64,000 nt of DNA, taken from SB11 sp965222995 (GTDB lineage: Bacteria > Bacteroidota > Bacteroidia > UBA8524). Shown piece by piece: positions 42,656-52,388 of the stretch. The notes under the pieces are model-generated. The model was given only the letters and a program-made list of their open reading frames with translations. It was not told where the DNA came from and ran no database searches. How positions within the stretch are numbered: the stretch's first letter is position 1; every line of letters begins with the position of its first letter. The translations under genes and the position numbers were made by a program. The stretch spans positions 1,116,001 through 1,180,000 of the forward strand of contig OZ244977.1 in NCBI GenBank assembly GCA_965222995.1, given 5' to 3'.

Positions 42656-45600
42656 ATGAGAAGAAAAATTTACCTGTTTTTATTAGGTATTATGGTGTCG
42701 TCAATAGCAATGGCGCAATCACAATTTGGAGAGATAAGAGGAACTGTGATTGATGGCGATACAAAAGAAGCCCTTATAGGTGCTACAGTGCAAGCATACC
42801 AAGGTGGTCAGAGGATTACCGGTGCTGCAACTAACTTTGATGGCGAATATCGTATTAAGGGATTAAAGCCCGGTAAATACGAGATTAAAATTTCGTTTTC
42901 AGGGTACCAAACAAAAATAATCGAGGGACTTACAATAACCCCTGATGCTATTACCTTTCAAGATGTTCAGATTACTGAAACAGCTTTAGTAACAAATGAG
43001 GTAGTAGTAAGAGAAAAAGCCCGCCCACCTATTGTAAAAGGTGATGAGTTGGGTAGAACCATTGATAATGTAAAGAAAATACCTACTCGTAGTGTAAACG
43101 GTTTAACCAACACTGTGGCAGGTACAATTTCTATTGATGGGGGTACTCCAAGTTTTAGAGGAGCCCGTACATCGGGTACTGCTTATTATATAGATGGTGT
43201 AAGGGTAATTGGTAATATTAACTTACCCCAAAGTGGTATCGGACAAACCAATGTTATTACCGGTGGTGTTTCAGCAGAATATGGCGACTTTACCGGTGGT
43301 GCTATTAGTATTACAACTCCTGCACCCACAAGCAGGTCATTCAAACATTTTGAGGCTATTACATCAAGCTTATTTGATAAATACCATTTCAACTTATTTG
43401 AGGTATCATTATCAGGACCTGTACTTATAAAAAACAAAGGACGTTCAACAGAAAGAACAACCTTAGGCTATCGATTTGCTGGAAACTTTAGATATTCTGC
43501 AGACCGTTCTCCATCAGCTCTAGGTATCTGGAGAGTTAAAGAAGATAAACTTAAAGAGCTTGAAGCTAACCCTATACGTTCTGCTCCACAAGGGCAAGGT
43601 TTTGTTCCATCAGCAGAGTTTGTTACTCAGGGAGATTTAGTAAAAGTTCAGGCGCATCCAAATGTACCTTCTTATGTAGTTACTGCAATTGGTAACTTAA
43701 ACTTTGCACCAACTGATAAAGTACAGTTAATCTTAGGTGCTAAGTATGACTATGTAAATAATATAGGTTATAACTATCGTAATAACCTATTCAACTTTAA
43801 TAACAATGCACAAAGCATTCAACACAGTTTATTAAGTTACGTAAGTTTCACACAAAGGTTAATTACTTCTGAAGATTTTCAAGATAAAAAAGTTAAGCCT
43901 TTGGTTGAAAGTGCGTACTATACAGTTCGTTTAGAATACCAATCAAACTGGAATATTAATCAGGATGCGGTTCATCAAGATAATATATTCGATTACGGAT
44001 ATGTAGGTAGATTTAGAACCTTTAGCCAACCGGCTTTTGAGTTTGTGGGCGGAGGTAATGAAAACTCGTCGCCTGATACTATTAATTATAACGGACAAAC
44101 TTATTATATCAAAAACTACCGCCGTCAAACAGGTAGCAGACCTATAGATACACTATTTACATTTGATAGAGGTAATACCCGTAACCCGCTTCGTGCAAAC
44201 TACACCAGTTCTTTTTATGATTTGTTAGGGCAGGATGCTATCAACTCAATATTTGATGTACGTAGTAGTAATGCAGGATTGGTTAACGGACAAAACCCTA
44301 TTGCTATTTATTCTGTAATGTGGAATAACGTGGGTACGCTTACTGCCGGTTACGGAAAAAGCCAAAATGAGCAATATAGTTTAAATGCATCGGGTGAGGT
44401 TAGTATTAAAGGACATGACCTTAAATTCGGGGTTTATTACGAGCAACGTGTATCACGTTCGTGGAGTGTAGCCGGAAACGGTTTGTGGACTTTAATGTGG
44501 CAGTTGATGAACAACGGTTTGGAACTTGACACCGATAACCCGATACCTACTTTGGATGAGAATGGTATTTTTAACGATACTATTCGTTATAATTTAGTTC
44601 AAGGTGATGGACAATCTACTTTCGATAAAAATTTCCGTCGCAGATTAATGGAACGTGGAGTTACTGATAATTACGGTAACCCGATAACTGAAACTACTTA
44701 TGTAGATGTTAACTCTTTTGACCCTACTGATTTTCAACTAAGTGATTTTAGTGCTGATGAGTTATTAAACAACGGTAACCGTTTGGTAAACTACTTCGGT
44801 TATGACTACTTAGGAAACAAAATAAGAGGTAATAGAGGTATAGGTGATTTCTTAGATCCGAACAAGAGAGAAATTGGTGCTTATATGCCTATTTACTCTG
44901 CAATGTTCATTCAAGATAAATTTGCTTTTAAAGACCTTATCTTCCGTATTGGAGTTCGCGTAGAGCGTTTCGATAACAACTTACCTGTACTTAAAGACCC
45001 ATTCTCTTTATACCCAATCCGTACAGCAGGAGAGGTTAAAGAAATTGCCGGTAATGCAGTTAATCACCCGGGAAGCATTGGTGATGATTATGCGGTTTAT
45101 GTAGACAATATCTCAAACCCGAATAGAATTTTAGGATATAGAAATGAATTAGAGTGGTTTAATAGTGATGGTATCAAAATAGCTGACCCTTCGCCACTAG
45201 CAAACAATTCTCGTACCGGTCAAATCCAACCTTATTTGGTTGACTCTGAGAATGAAGTAGTAAGTGCAGCATCATTTGTTGATTATACACCTCAAATAAA
45301 TGTATTACCACGTATTTGGTTTGATTTTCCTATTAACCAAGCGTCAAGATTCTTTGCCAGCTATGATGTAATTGCACAAAGACCTTCAAATATATTTACA
45401 ACTGTTGATGATTATTTCTACTTACGTTTTAATCCTACAACTATTGTAAATAACCCTAACTTGAAACCACAGTTAACTACTGACTATGAGATTGGTTTCA
45501 AACAAAGATTAACGGATAATACATCAGCATATCAAGCAGCATTAAGTATTGTTGCGTCGTACCGCGAGCAACGTAACTTAATTCAGTTATTCCGCTACAA

Positions 45601-46384
45601 TTATGCATATCCTATTGATTATACTTCATTTGGTAATATTGACTTTTCAACTATTACAAGTTACCGTTTAGAGTATGAGCTAAGAGGTTTAGGAAACCTA
45701 AACATGGATGCGAATTATACATTATTATTTGCAAACGGTACAGGTTCAAGTCCTGGATCTCAACAAGCATTAATATCTGTAGGTCAGCCAAACTTGCGTA
45801 CATTATTCCCACTTAATGTAGATGTAAGACATAACATTAAGCTGAATATATATTACGATTTCCAAGGCGGGGACAAATACGATGGGCCAGTTTGGGGCAA
45901 AAAGAACAGAAAAGTGTTTGAAAATGCAGGTATAGGTGTAACCTTCAACGCATTCTCAGGCTTACCTTACACAGCAAACCAATTACCTACTCCAAATGCA
46001 CAGGCAGGGGTAGTTGTTCGTAGCCCGATTAGAGGTACACCGTTTGGTTCACGTCTTCCATGGCAACTACAAAACGATATAAACATTTACAAAGGCGTTC
46101 AGGTTAAATTAGGACGTAACAAAACAGGAAATATCAAATACGGTCAACTTAGATTTTTGTTCTGGATACAAAACTTCCTTAACATTGATAATATTAGAAG
46201 TGTACACTCATTCACAGGGTCGCCTTCTGATGATGGATGGTTGGCATCAAACTTAGGACGTGAGTCAATTAGAAATGCTGTTGACGCACAGTCGTTTGTA
46301 GATTTATATAATACTGCGTTGGCTAATCCTGGTTTCTTTGGCTTACCTCGTAGAATTAGACTAAGTATATCATTAGACTTTTAA
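42656..46384 (+). CDS. TonB-dependent receptor with carboxypeptidase-regulatory-like N-terminal domain, copy 2
   Basis: 1242 residues. Signal peptide (KIYLFLLGIMVSSIAMAQ), CarboxypepD_reg domain (FGEIRGTVIDGDTKEALIGA, about 24-105), plug (GTPSFRGARTSGTAYYIDGV, GGVSAEYGDFTGGAISIT) and barrel ending RIRLSISLDF. Many blocks are identical to copy 1, such as EQRNLIQLFRYNYAYP, GSQQALxxVGQPNLRTLFPL, FSGLPxTxNQLPTPNAQ and ADELLNNGN, so the two arose by tandem duplication and then diverged. Transport substrate unknown. It is 31 bases from the cargo gene. Confidence 0.88.
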   Translation: MRRKIYLFLLGIMVSSIAMAQSQFGEIRGTVIDGDTKEALIGATVQAYQGGQRITGAATNFDGEYRIKGLKPGKYEIKISFSGYQTKIIEGLTITPDAITFQDVQITETALVTNEVVVREKARPPIVKGDELGRTIDNVKKIPTRSVNGLTNTVAGTISIDGGTPSFRGARTSGTAYYIDGVRVIGNINLPQSGIGQTNVITGGVSAEYGDFTGGAISITTPAPTSRSFKHFEAITSSLFDKYHFNLFEVSLSGPVLIKNKGRSTERTTLGYRFAGNFRYSADRSPSALGIWRVKEDKLKELEANPIRSAPQGQGFVPSAEFVTQGDLVKVQAHPNVPSYVVTAIGNLNFAPTDKVQLILGAKYDYVNNIGYNYRNNLFNFNNNAQSIQHSLLSYVSFTQRLITSEDFQDKKVKPLVESAYYTVRLEYQSNWNINQDAVHQDNIFDYGYVGRFRTFSQPAFEFVGGGNENSSPDTINYNGQTYYIKNYRRQTGSRPIDTLFTFDRGNTRNPLRANYTSSFYDLLGQDAINSIFDVRSSNAGLVNGQNPIAIYSVMWNNVGTLTAGYGKSQNEQYSLNASGEVSIKGHDLKFGVYYEQRVSRSWSVAGNGLWTLMWQLMNNGLELDTDNPIPTLDENGIFNDTIRYNLVQGDGQSTFDKNFRRRLMERGVTDNYGNPITETTYVDVNSFDPTDFQLSDFSADELLNNGNRLVNYFGYDYLGNKIRGNRGIGDFLDPNKREIGAYMPIYSAMFIQDKFAFKDLIFRIGVRVERFDNNLPVLKDPFSLYPIRTAGEVKEIAGNAVNHPGSIGDDYAVYVDNISNPNRILGYRNELEWFNSDGIKIADPSPLANNSRTGQIQPYLVDSENEVVSAASFVDYTPQINVLPRIWFDFPINQASRFFASYDVIAQRPSNIFTTVDDYFYLRFNPTTIVNNPNLKPQLTTDYEIGFKQRLTDNTSAYQAALSIVASYREQRNLIQLFRYNYAYPIDYTSFGNIDFSTITSYRLEYELRGLGNLNMDANYTLLFANGTGSSPGSQQALISVGQPNLRTLFPLNVDVRHNIKLNIYYDFQGGDKYDGPVWGKKNRKVFENAGIGVTFNAFSGLPYTANQLPTPNAQAGVVVRSPIRGTPFGSRLPWQLQNDINIYKGVQVKLGRNKTGNIKYGQLRFLFWIQNFLNIDNIRSVHSFTGSPSDDGWLASNLGRESIRNAVDAQSFVDLYNTALANPGFFGLPRRIRLSISLDF

Positions 46385-46415
46385 TAACTACCCAGTAAAA
46401 AGAAAAATAATAGAT

Positions 46416-49400
46416 ATGATGAATAAAAATATATCGGCAATATTACTTACTACGCTGCTATTGTTGGTTGGCTCGGCTGACTTGATGGCAAAAGAAGTAA
46501 TTGGTTTGCCAAATGCACCTAAATCGGGCAAGCGTACCCAGCGTAGAGCTGCTGCGTGTGAGCCTGCTACATTTCAGGCAGACCTGGACATTAACAATGT
46601 TCGTGCAAGAATATTGAATGGTGGAGATATGTGGTGGGATTTGAATAGTGTTGCCCGCTACGAAATACCTAAAACCAATGCTGAGTCAAATGCAATCCGT
46701 AAAAACTCACTTTTTGCAGGAGCTATTTGGATTGGCGGTTTAGACCCGGGAGGAAACCTTAAAGTAGCTGCAATGACTTATCGTCAAAGTGGTAGTGATT
46801 ATTTCCCAGGCCCTTTAGATAGTGTTAGTGCAACAACAGAATCAGGTCGTTGTAAATTTTATGATAGAATTTATAAAATTAATCAAGAGGACATTGTTAA
46901 AGCATTTAACGACCCTAACGATGCGATAGAGGATATTACAGCTTATCCGGGTAGTGGAGACAGAACATTTAAAGAAGCAAGCAACATAGCTCCTTATTTT
47001 GATGCTAATGGAGATGGTTTCTACGATGTTTTTGCAGGAGATTACCCTGTATTAGATCCATTGCGCCGTGCAGATAGAAACTTACCTGAAGATCAACCTG
47101 ACCAGATGTTGACTTTTGTGTATAACGATAGAGGTAATATTCACTCTGAAACATCAGGTATACCTATTGGTCTTGAGTTGGTTACTACAGCTTTTGCTTT
47201 TAAAACCAACGACGAGGTAAATAACATGACCTTCTACAAAACTAAAATTACTAACCGTTCATCTGACGCTGTTAGAGAGTGTTATTTCGGGCAATGGGTG
47301 GACGCTGATTTAGGTAACTTCTCTGATGACTACGTTGGTGTGGATACATCTCGCGATTTAGGTTTTTGCTATAATGGTGATGATGATGATGAAGGTATTT
47401 TAGGATATGGTACAAACCCTCCATCAGTAGGTACTGACTTTTTTGAAGGTCCAAGAGATGAAAATGGTACTGAGTTGGGTGTAGCAAAATTTGTTTATTA
47501 TAACAATGACTTTTCTGTAATAGGTAACCCTACATTAGCAGAACATTATTATGGTTATCTACGTGGTATCTGGAAAGATGGTTCACCGGTAACATTTGGT
47601 GGAAATGGTTATAACACCGGTTCGCGTACAGACTTTATGTTCCCTGATGACCCATCAGAAGCATCAGGTTGGCATGAAAAATCAGCAGGTAATACACCAG
47701 GAGACCGTCGTTATATTCAATCATCAGGTCCGTTTACTTTAGAACCCGGTGCAGTTAACTATGTAACTGTGGGTGTTGTATGGGCAAGAGCTACAACCGG
47801 TGGAGCTACAGGTTCACTTGGCTTATTAAGATTAGCTAGTGATAAGGCACAAAAACTATTTAATAACAATTTTGATATTATTGATGGTCCTAATGCTCCT
47901 GAAGTATTAACTAATGAGCTAAACCGTGAAGTAGTTTTTACTTTCACAAATACTAATACAGCTAAGGTTGAGAAATACAGAGAAATTATTACCGGTAGTT
48001 TCCAACAACAATTAGAATACAGATTCCAAGGGTATATTGTGTATCAACTTGCTGATGCTACAGTTACCGAGGGTGATTTAGATAATGTAGATAGAGCACG
48101 TATTGTTTTCCAATGCGATTTAAAAGACCAAGTATCTCAAATTATCAATCAGGAATTTGATGATAAAGTACAAGTTTCTGTACCTGTTGAAAAAGTTAAC
48201 GGTGCAAATGAGGGTATTGTACACTCATTTACACTTACTGAAGATTTATTTGCTTCTAGCGATAAGCGATTGGTAAACTTTAAAACCTATTACTATTTAG
48301 TAGTGTCTTACGCTAACCTTACCAACGACCCCAATGAAGATCTTCAATACTTAGGCGGTCGTCGTACATCAGGTATTATAAAAGTAATTCCTCACAAATC
48401 TGAGCCAAGAGGCCAGGGTACTGAAATAGGTGCTACTTATGGAGATGGTCCTCAACTTACTCGTGTAGCGGGTAGAGGCAACGGTGGAGTAGTGCTTGAG
48501 TTGACTGAGGAAACTGAAAATGAAATTTTAAATAGCCCTGATAACAAGGTGGCACTTGCAAAATATAAAGGTGGCGCAGGACCAATTGATATTAAAGTTA
48601 TCGACCCTTTTAAAATACAAAAAGGTAATTACGAATTGCGTTTTGTTGACTCAACCTTTTTAGCAGCTTCACCAACAGCAATTGATGATTCAATTAGTAA
48701 CCCTTACCGTACAAACTGGTATTTGGTAAATACTACCACAAACGATACAGTATTTTCTGATACGGTAATTAATATAGATAACGAACAAGTTATTCCTGAG
48801 TGGGGATTGTCTTTAAGTATTAATCAAGTGGTAGGCCCTGGAGACCCGGGTAACCTTGAAGATAATAGTAATGGTTTCCTTGAGGCTACAATGACTTATG
48901 AAAATAATGAGAAGCCTTGGCTAACAGGTTTAGAGGATAATGATGCATTTTCAACCAGTCCTGCATTATCTTGGTTTAACTGGATTAGGGCAGGTAGAAA
49001 CGGTTCGCCATCATTTGGAGACCAGAACTATGCACATGACTTTGCTATCGGAGGAAATGAAATTGACCCTCGTGAGAGATGGGAAGATATGTTAGACGGT
49101 ACTATTGCTCCATATGTATTGGCAGCAAGAGCACCTTCAAATGCACAAGGTAGAACTACTTATGGCCCTGCTTTCTCACAGCAACCATTAACAGATAACC
49201 CTATTTCAGAATTAGCGAGTGTTGATATTGTTATCACACCAGATAAATCTAAATGGACTAAATGTGCGGTTGTTGAGATGTCTGAAGACGCAGCACTTTC
49301 AATAGGAAATGCTGAGAAATTCCAATTGCGCCGCAGTCCTTCTGTAGATAAGAACTTCCAACCGTTAAATAATGGTGAGCAAGGTAGAAGCTGGTTCCCG

Positions 49401-50210
49401 GGTTATGCTATTAATCTTGAAACTGGTGAGCGTTTGAATATCATCTTCGGTGAAGATTCTAACTTGCCCAATGAGAATGGTACAGATATGATTTGGAATC
49501 CAACTCAAAATACATTCTCATCACAAGGTGTAGTAATTGGTGGTAAGCACTATTTCTACATTATGGGTAGTTACAGATCTATAAACTATGTTGGTCCTAT
49601 ATATGATGAAGGCAATGATTATCTTCCTCGTTTAGGGTCAAACAGTGTACTTGAAAGACGTAGAGTAATGTCTCAAGCTATGTACGTAATGCCTGCATTA
49701 GCAGAAACAGGTTTTGATTTAAGCAGTGGTATTCCGCCTTATGAAGTAAGAATACGTATCCGTGCTAAAAAACCTTATCAAAACTACAATGCTACAGGTA
49801 GTGCAACCCCTGAGAATAATACATTACCATTTTATACATTTAATACTGATGATATAGCTGCGAATGAAAACTCGCAAACAGCTAAAAAATCAGCTTTAGA
49901 TTTAATAGGTGTTGTACCTAACCCTTATTATGCATATTCTCAATACGAAGGTAGCAGGCTTGATAACAGAATTAAGTTTATTAATTTACCTCGCAAAACA
50001 ACTGTTAAAATCTTCACATTTAATGGTACGTTAGTAAGAACTATTAAGAAAGACAGTGATGATACATTTGTTGAGTGGGATTTGAAAAACCAAGCAAACG
50101 TACCCATTGCATCAGGTATGTATATAATACACGTTGATGCTGAAGGTGTGGGAACCAAAATTTTAAAATGGTTCGGTATAATGAGACAAATTGATTTGGA
50201 TACCTTCTAA
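46416..50210 (+). CDS. Large secreted protein with variant T9SS C-terminal domain
   Basis: 1264 residues. Signal peptide ends near residue 25 (DLMAK). No named catalytic domain is recognised. A calcium-loop-like segment, FDANGDGFYDVF, lies near residue 195, and an Asp-rich stretch DDDDEG near 325. The C-terminal 100 residues (VVPNPYYAYSQYEGSRLDNR, FTFNGTLVRTIKKD, NVPIASGMYIIHV) form a FlgD-like sorting domain, but the chain runs on to KWFGIMRQIDLDTF instead of ending at the usual basic strand. I recall this tail from other Bacteroidota proteins. Flanked by the receptors and a PorV-like gene, it probably acts on the cell surface with them. Confidence 0.72.
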   Translation: MMNKNISAILLTTLLLLVGSADLMAKEVIGLPNAPKSGKRTQRRAAACEPATFQADLDINNVRARILNGGDMWWDLNSVARYEIPKTNAESNAIRKNSLFAGAIWIGGLDPGGNLKVAAMTYRQSGSDYFPGPLDSVSATTESGRCKFYDRIYKINQEDIVKAFNDPNDAIEDITAYPGSGDRTFKEASNIAPYFDANGDGFYDVFAGDYPVLDPLRRADRNLPEDQPDQMLTFVYNDRGNIHSETSGIPIGLELVTTAFAFKTNDEVNNMTFYKTKITNRSSDAVRECYFGQWVDADLGNFSDDYVGVDTSRDLGFCYNGDDDDEGILGYGTNPPSVGTDFFEGPRDENGTELGVAKFVYYNNDFSVIGNPTLAEHYYGYLRGIWKDGSPVTFGGNGYNTGSRTDFMFPDDPSEASGWHEKSAGNTPGDRRYIQSSGPFTLEPGAVNYVTVGVVWARATTGGATGSLGLLRLASDKAQKLFNNNFDIIDGPNAPEVLTNELNREVVFTFTNTNTAKVEKYREIITGSFQQQLEYRFQGYIVYQLADATVTEGDLDNVDRARIVFQCDLKDQVSQIINQEFDDKVQVSVPVEKVNGANEGIVHSFTLTEDLFASSDKRLVNFKTYYYLVVSYANLTNDPNEDLQYLGGRRTSGIIKVIPHKSEPRGQGTEIGATYGDGPQLTRVAGRGNGGVVLELTEETENEILNSPDNKVALAKYKGGAGPIDIKVIDPFKIQKGNYELRFVDSTFLAASPTAIDDSISNPYRTNWYLVNTTTNDTVFSDTVINIDNEQVIPEWGLSLSINQVVGPGDPGNLEDNSNGFLEATMTYENNEKPWLTGLEDNDAFSTSPALSWFNWIRAGRNGSPSFGDQNYAHDFAIGGNEIDPRERWEDMLDGTIAPYVLAARAPSNAQGRTTYGPAFSQQPLTDNPISELASVDIVITPDKSKWTKCAVVEMSEDAALSIGNAEKFQLRRSPSVDKNFQPLNNGEQGRSWFPGYAINLETGERLNIIFGEDSNLPNENGTDMIWNPTQNTFSSQGVVIGGKHYFYIMGSYRSINYVGPIYDEGNDYLPRLGSNSVLERRRVMSQAMYVMPALAETGFDLSSGIPPYEVRIRIRAKKPYQNYNATGSATPENNTLPFYTFNTDDIAANENSQTAKKSALDLIGVVPNPYYAYSQYEGSRLDNRIKFINLPRKTTVKIFTFNGTLVRTIKKDSDDTFVEWDLKNQANVPIASGMYIIHVDAEGVGTKILKWFGIMRQIDLDTF

Positions 50211-50229
50211 ACTTAATAATTAGCAGTAC

Positions 50230-51342
50230 ATGAAAAAACTTTTAAAGTATACATTATTAGCAGCAGGAATAACTACCTGCTGCATAACTGCCCAAGCGGG
50301 TAACCCTGACCGTGCAGGACAAGCAGGCGCAACAGAATTGTTGGTAAATGGTTGGTCAAGAAGTACAGGTTGGGGAGGAGTGAACACAGCCGGAGTTAGA
50401 GGCATTGAATCAAGTGTAATGAATATTGCAGGGTTAGCTCAGATTAACTCTACTGAAATAGCTTTAGCCAGAACAAACTGGTTGGTACCGTCAGGAATCA
50501 ATATTAACAATATTGGTATTGGTATCCGTGCAGGTGAGAGTGGTGTAATGGGACTTACCGTAAACTCTATAGGGTTTGGAGATATTCCTATTACTACTGT
50601 AGAACAACCTGAGGGTGGTTTAGGAACATTTAGGCCTCAGTTTATTAACTTAGGTTTCGCTTATGCACATAAATTCTCATCATCAATTTCAGGAGGTCTT
50701 TTATTAAGAGCTATTTCTCAAGAAGTGGTAAACGTAAAAGCTCAAGGGTTTGCTTTAGATGCAGGTATTCAATATGCAACTACTTCAGTAAAGCGTACCA
50801 AGGGTTTAGCAAAATTCTCTAAAGGTCGTTCTCGTGAAGATTTACGATTTGGAATAGCATTAAGAAATGTTGGACCTGATATGAAGTTTACAGGTGATGG
50901 TCTTTCGCAATCGGCAACGCTTAGCAATGCTTCATTTTCAAGTACAGTAGAGAACCGTGCAGCTTCATTTAACTTACCTTCATTATTAAATATTGGTTTC
51001 GCATACGATTTTAGACTAGATAAGGATAGCAACGCTTATTTCCATAGACTAACTTCAGCCATTAACTTTACATCAAACACATTCTCTAGAAACCAGTTAG
51101 GTATTGGTTTTGAGTATGCTTATAAAGAGTTTGTTATGGCTAGGGCAGGCTTTAATTATGAAGAAGGCTTGTTTAGTGAAGAAGACCGCACCAATGCACT
51201 AACAGGTTTTAGCGGTGGAGTAACAGTACAAATACCTTTTGGTAAAAACAACATTGGTATTGACTACTCTTACCGCAGTACAAATCCATTCCAAGGCGTT
51301 CACTCATTTGGTATTCGCTTAGGTTTAGGAGAGAGAAACTGA
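50230..51342 (+). CDS. PorV/PorQ-family outer-membrane barrel
   Basis: 370 residues. Signal peptide (LLKYTLLAAGITTCCITAQ), then NPDRAGQAGATELLVNGWSR and NTAGVRGIESSVMNIAGLAQ, a pattern akin to the PorV start (P-x-x-R-x-x-x-x-G-x-A) and to FadL-like barrels; the end HSFGIRLGLGERN is a final strand. PorV and PorQ shuttle T9SS cargo to the sortase. Being 19 bases downstream of a T9SS cargo gene suggests a dedicated carrier, in addition to the main PorV at the left edge. This is inference. Confidence 0.72.
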   Translation: MKKLLKYTLLAAGITTCCITAQAGNPDRAGQAGATELLVNGWSRSTGWGGVNTAGVRGIESSVMNIAGLAQINSTEIALARTNWLVPSGININNIGIGIRAGESGVMGLTVNSIGFGDIPITTVEQPEGGLGTFRPQFINLGFAYAHKFSSSISGGLLLRAISQEVVNVKAQGFALDAGIQYATTSVKRTKGLAKFSKGRSREDLRFGIALRNVGPDMKFTGDGLSQSATLSNASFSSTVENRAASFNLPSLLNIGFAYDFRLDKDSNAYFHRLTSAINFTSNTFSRNQLGIGFEYAYKEFVMARAGFNYEEGLFSEEDRTNALTGFSGGVTVQIPFGKNNIGIDYSYRSTNPFQGVHSFGIRLGLGERN

Positions 51343-51368
51343 TAGTTTTTTAATTTAACAACATACGT

Positions 51369-51376
51369 TATTTTTG
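51369..51376 (+). promoter_or_regulatory. Putative greA -7 promoter element
   Basis: TATTTTTG matches TAnnTTTG, directly upstream of the terminator hairpin at 51381. If used, the hairpin would sit at the 5' end of greA mRNA. Confidence 0.4.
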
Positions 51377-51380
51377 TATA

Positions 51381-51420
51381 AAGTTCTGAAACCGTTCAAC
51401 GGTTTCAGAACTTTTCTTTT
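51381..51420 (+). terminator. Strong terminator after the receptor-cargo-PorV-like set
   Basis: AAGTTCTGAAACCG, loop TTCAA, CGGTTTCAGAACTT, then TTCTTTT: a 14-bp perfect stem. It closes the unit ending at 51342 and precedes greA. Confidence 0.85.
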
Positions 51421-51443
51421 TGATAAGATTAACCGAAGAGATT

Positions 51444-51917
51444 ATGGCAGATATACATTATTTTACACCTGAGGGGCTTGAAAAACTTAAAGCTGAAGTA
51501 CACGATATGAAGACAGTACAACGCCCGTCAATTTCAGCGCAGATAGCAGAAGCTAGAGATAAAGGAGATTTATCAGAGAATGCAGAATACGATGCTGCAA
51601 AAGAAGCTCAAGGGTTACTTGAAGCTAAAATAGCTGAAATGGAGACTGTTTTAGCCAATGCCAGGGTATTAGATGAAAAACTGGTAGATAACTCTAAAGT
51701 GATGATATTAAGCAAGGTAAAGCTTAAGAATTTAAAAAACGATGCGGTTATAACTTATACATTGGTTACTCAGAAAGAAGCTGATTTAAAAAAAGGACGT
51801 ATTTCAGTAAAATCGCCCATAGGTGAAGGGTTGATGGGTAAAAAGGTAGGTGATATTGCTAAGATACAAGCTCCGGCCGGTATTGTTGAACTTGAAGTAT
51901 TAGAAATTGGGCGCTAA
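51444..51917 (+). CDS. greA: Transcription elongation factor GreA
   Basis: 157 residues from ATG 51444, the standard GreA length; an in-frame TTG at 51420 lies in the terminator tail. The N-terminal coiled coil carries YFTPEGLEKLKAEVHDMKTV and ARDKGDLSENAEYDAAKEAQ, with the Asp/Glu tip that enters the polymerase secondary channel; the C-terminal domain has ISVKSPIGEGLMGKKVGDIA. It rescues backtracked RNA polymerase. Its stop overlaps the HIT gene start by one base. Confidence 0.95.
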   Translation: MADIHYFTPEGLEKLKAEVHDMKTVQRPSISAQIAEARDKGDLSENAEYDAAKEAQGLLEAKIAEMETVLANARVLDEKLVDNSKVMILSKVKLKNLKNDAVITYTLVTQKEADLKKGRISVKSPIGEGLMGKKVGDIAKIQAPAGIVELEVLEIGR

Positions 51918-52309
51918 TGGCAAGTATATTCACTAAAATAATCAATAGGGAAATTCCGGCATATATTGTATCCGAAAATGACGATTTTATAGCTTTTTTA
52001 GATGCTTTTCCCATCAAAAAGGGACACACTTTAGTAATTCCGAAAAAAGAAGTAGACTACATTTTTGACCTTGATGGTGATACTTATACTTCTCTTATGG
52101 AGTTTACTAAAACAATTGCTACAGGTTTAAAAAAGGCAATACCTTGCGAAAAAGTTGGAGTAGCTGTTGTAGGGTTGGAAGTGCCCCATGTACACGTTCA
52201 TTTAGTACCTATGGATGAGGTTGGCGATATGAATTTCTCAAACCCCAAGTTGAAGTTTGAAACTTCAGAGTTAGAAACTATTGCCCGGTTAATAAAAGAC
52301 AATTTGTAA
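51917..52309 (+). CDS. HIT-family protein
   Basis: 130 residues. ASIFTKIINREIPAYIV and FLDAFPIKKGHTLVIPKKEV open the fold, and VPHVHVHLVPM is the HxHxHxx nucleotide-binding active site. Members hydrolyse nucleoside phosphoramidates or dinucleoside polyphosphates. Coupled to greA, an order seen in many Bacteroidota. Exact substrate unknown. Confidence 0.92.
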   Translation: MASIFTKIINREIPAYIVSENDDFIAFLDAFPIKKGHTLVIPKKEVDYIFDLDGDTYTSLMEFTKTIATGLKKAIPCEKVGVAVVGLEVPHVHVHLVPMDEVGDMNFSNPKLKFETSELETIARLIKDNL

Positions 52310-52331
52310 TACAATATTAATTTCACCAATA

Positions 52332-52366
52332 AAAAGAGGCGGTTTGCAAAGCAAACCGCCTCTTTT
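52332..52366. terminator. Bidirectional terminator between the HIT gene and a convergent cargo gene
   Basis: AAAAGAGGCGGTTTGC, loop AAA, GCAAACCGCCTCTTTT: a 16-bp perfect stem with T-rich ends on both strands, placed midway between the two stops. Confidence 0.9.
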
Positions 52367-52388
52367 CGTTATTATTATGTATTTGAAT

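Noticed and set aside
38673..46384. SusCD-type polysaccharide utilisation locus
   Set aside because: No SusD-like lipoprotein, glycoside hydrolase or regulator is adjacent; the receptors are not paired in the SusCD way.
38673..46384. The two receptors as one gene broken by an insertion or frameshift
   Set aside because: Each has its own signal peptide, plug, full barrel and C-terminal strand, so they are tandem paralogues.
47272..47487. His-rich open frame on the minus strand
   Set aside because: Antisense shadow of the Asp-rich codons of the 1264-residue cargo gene.
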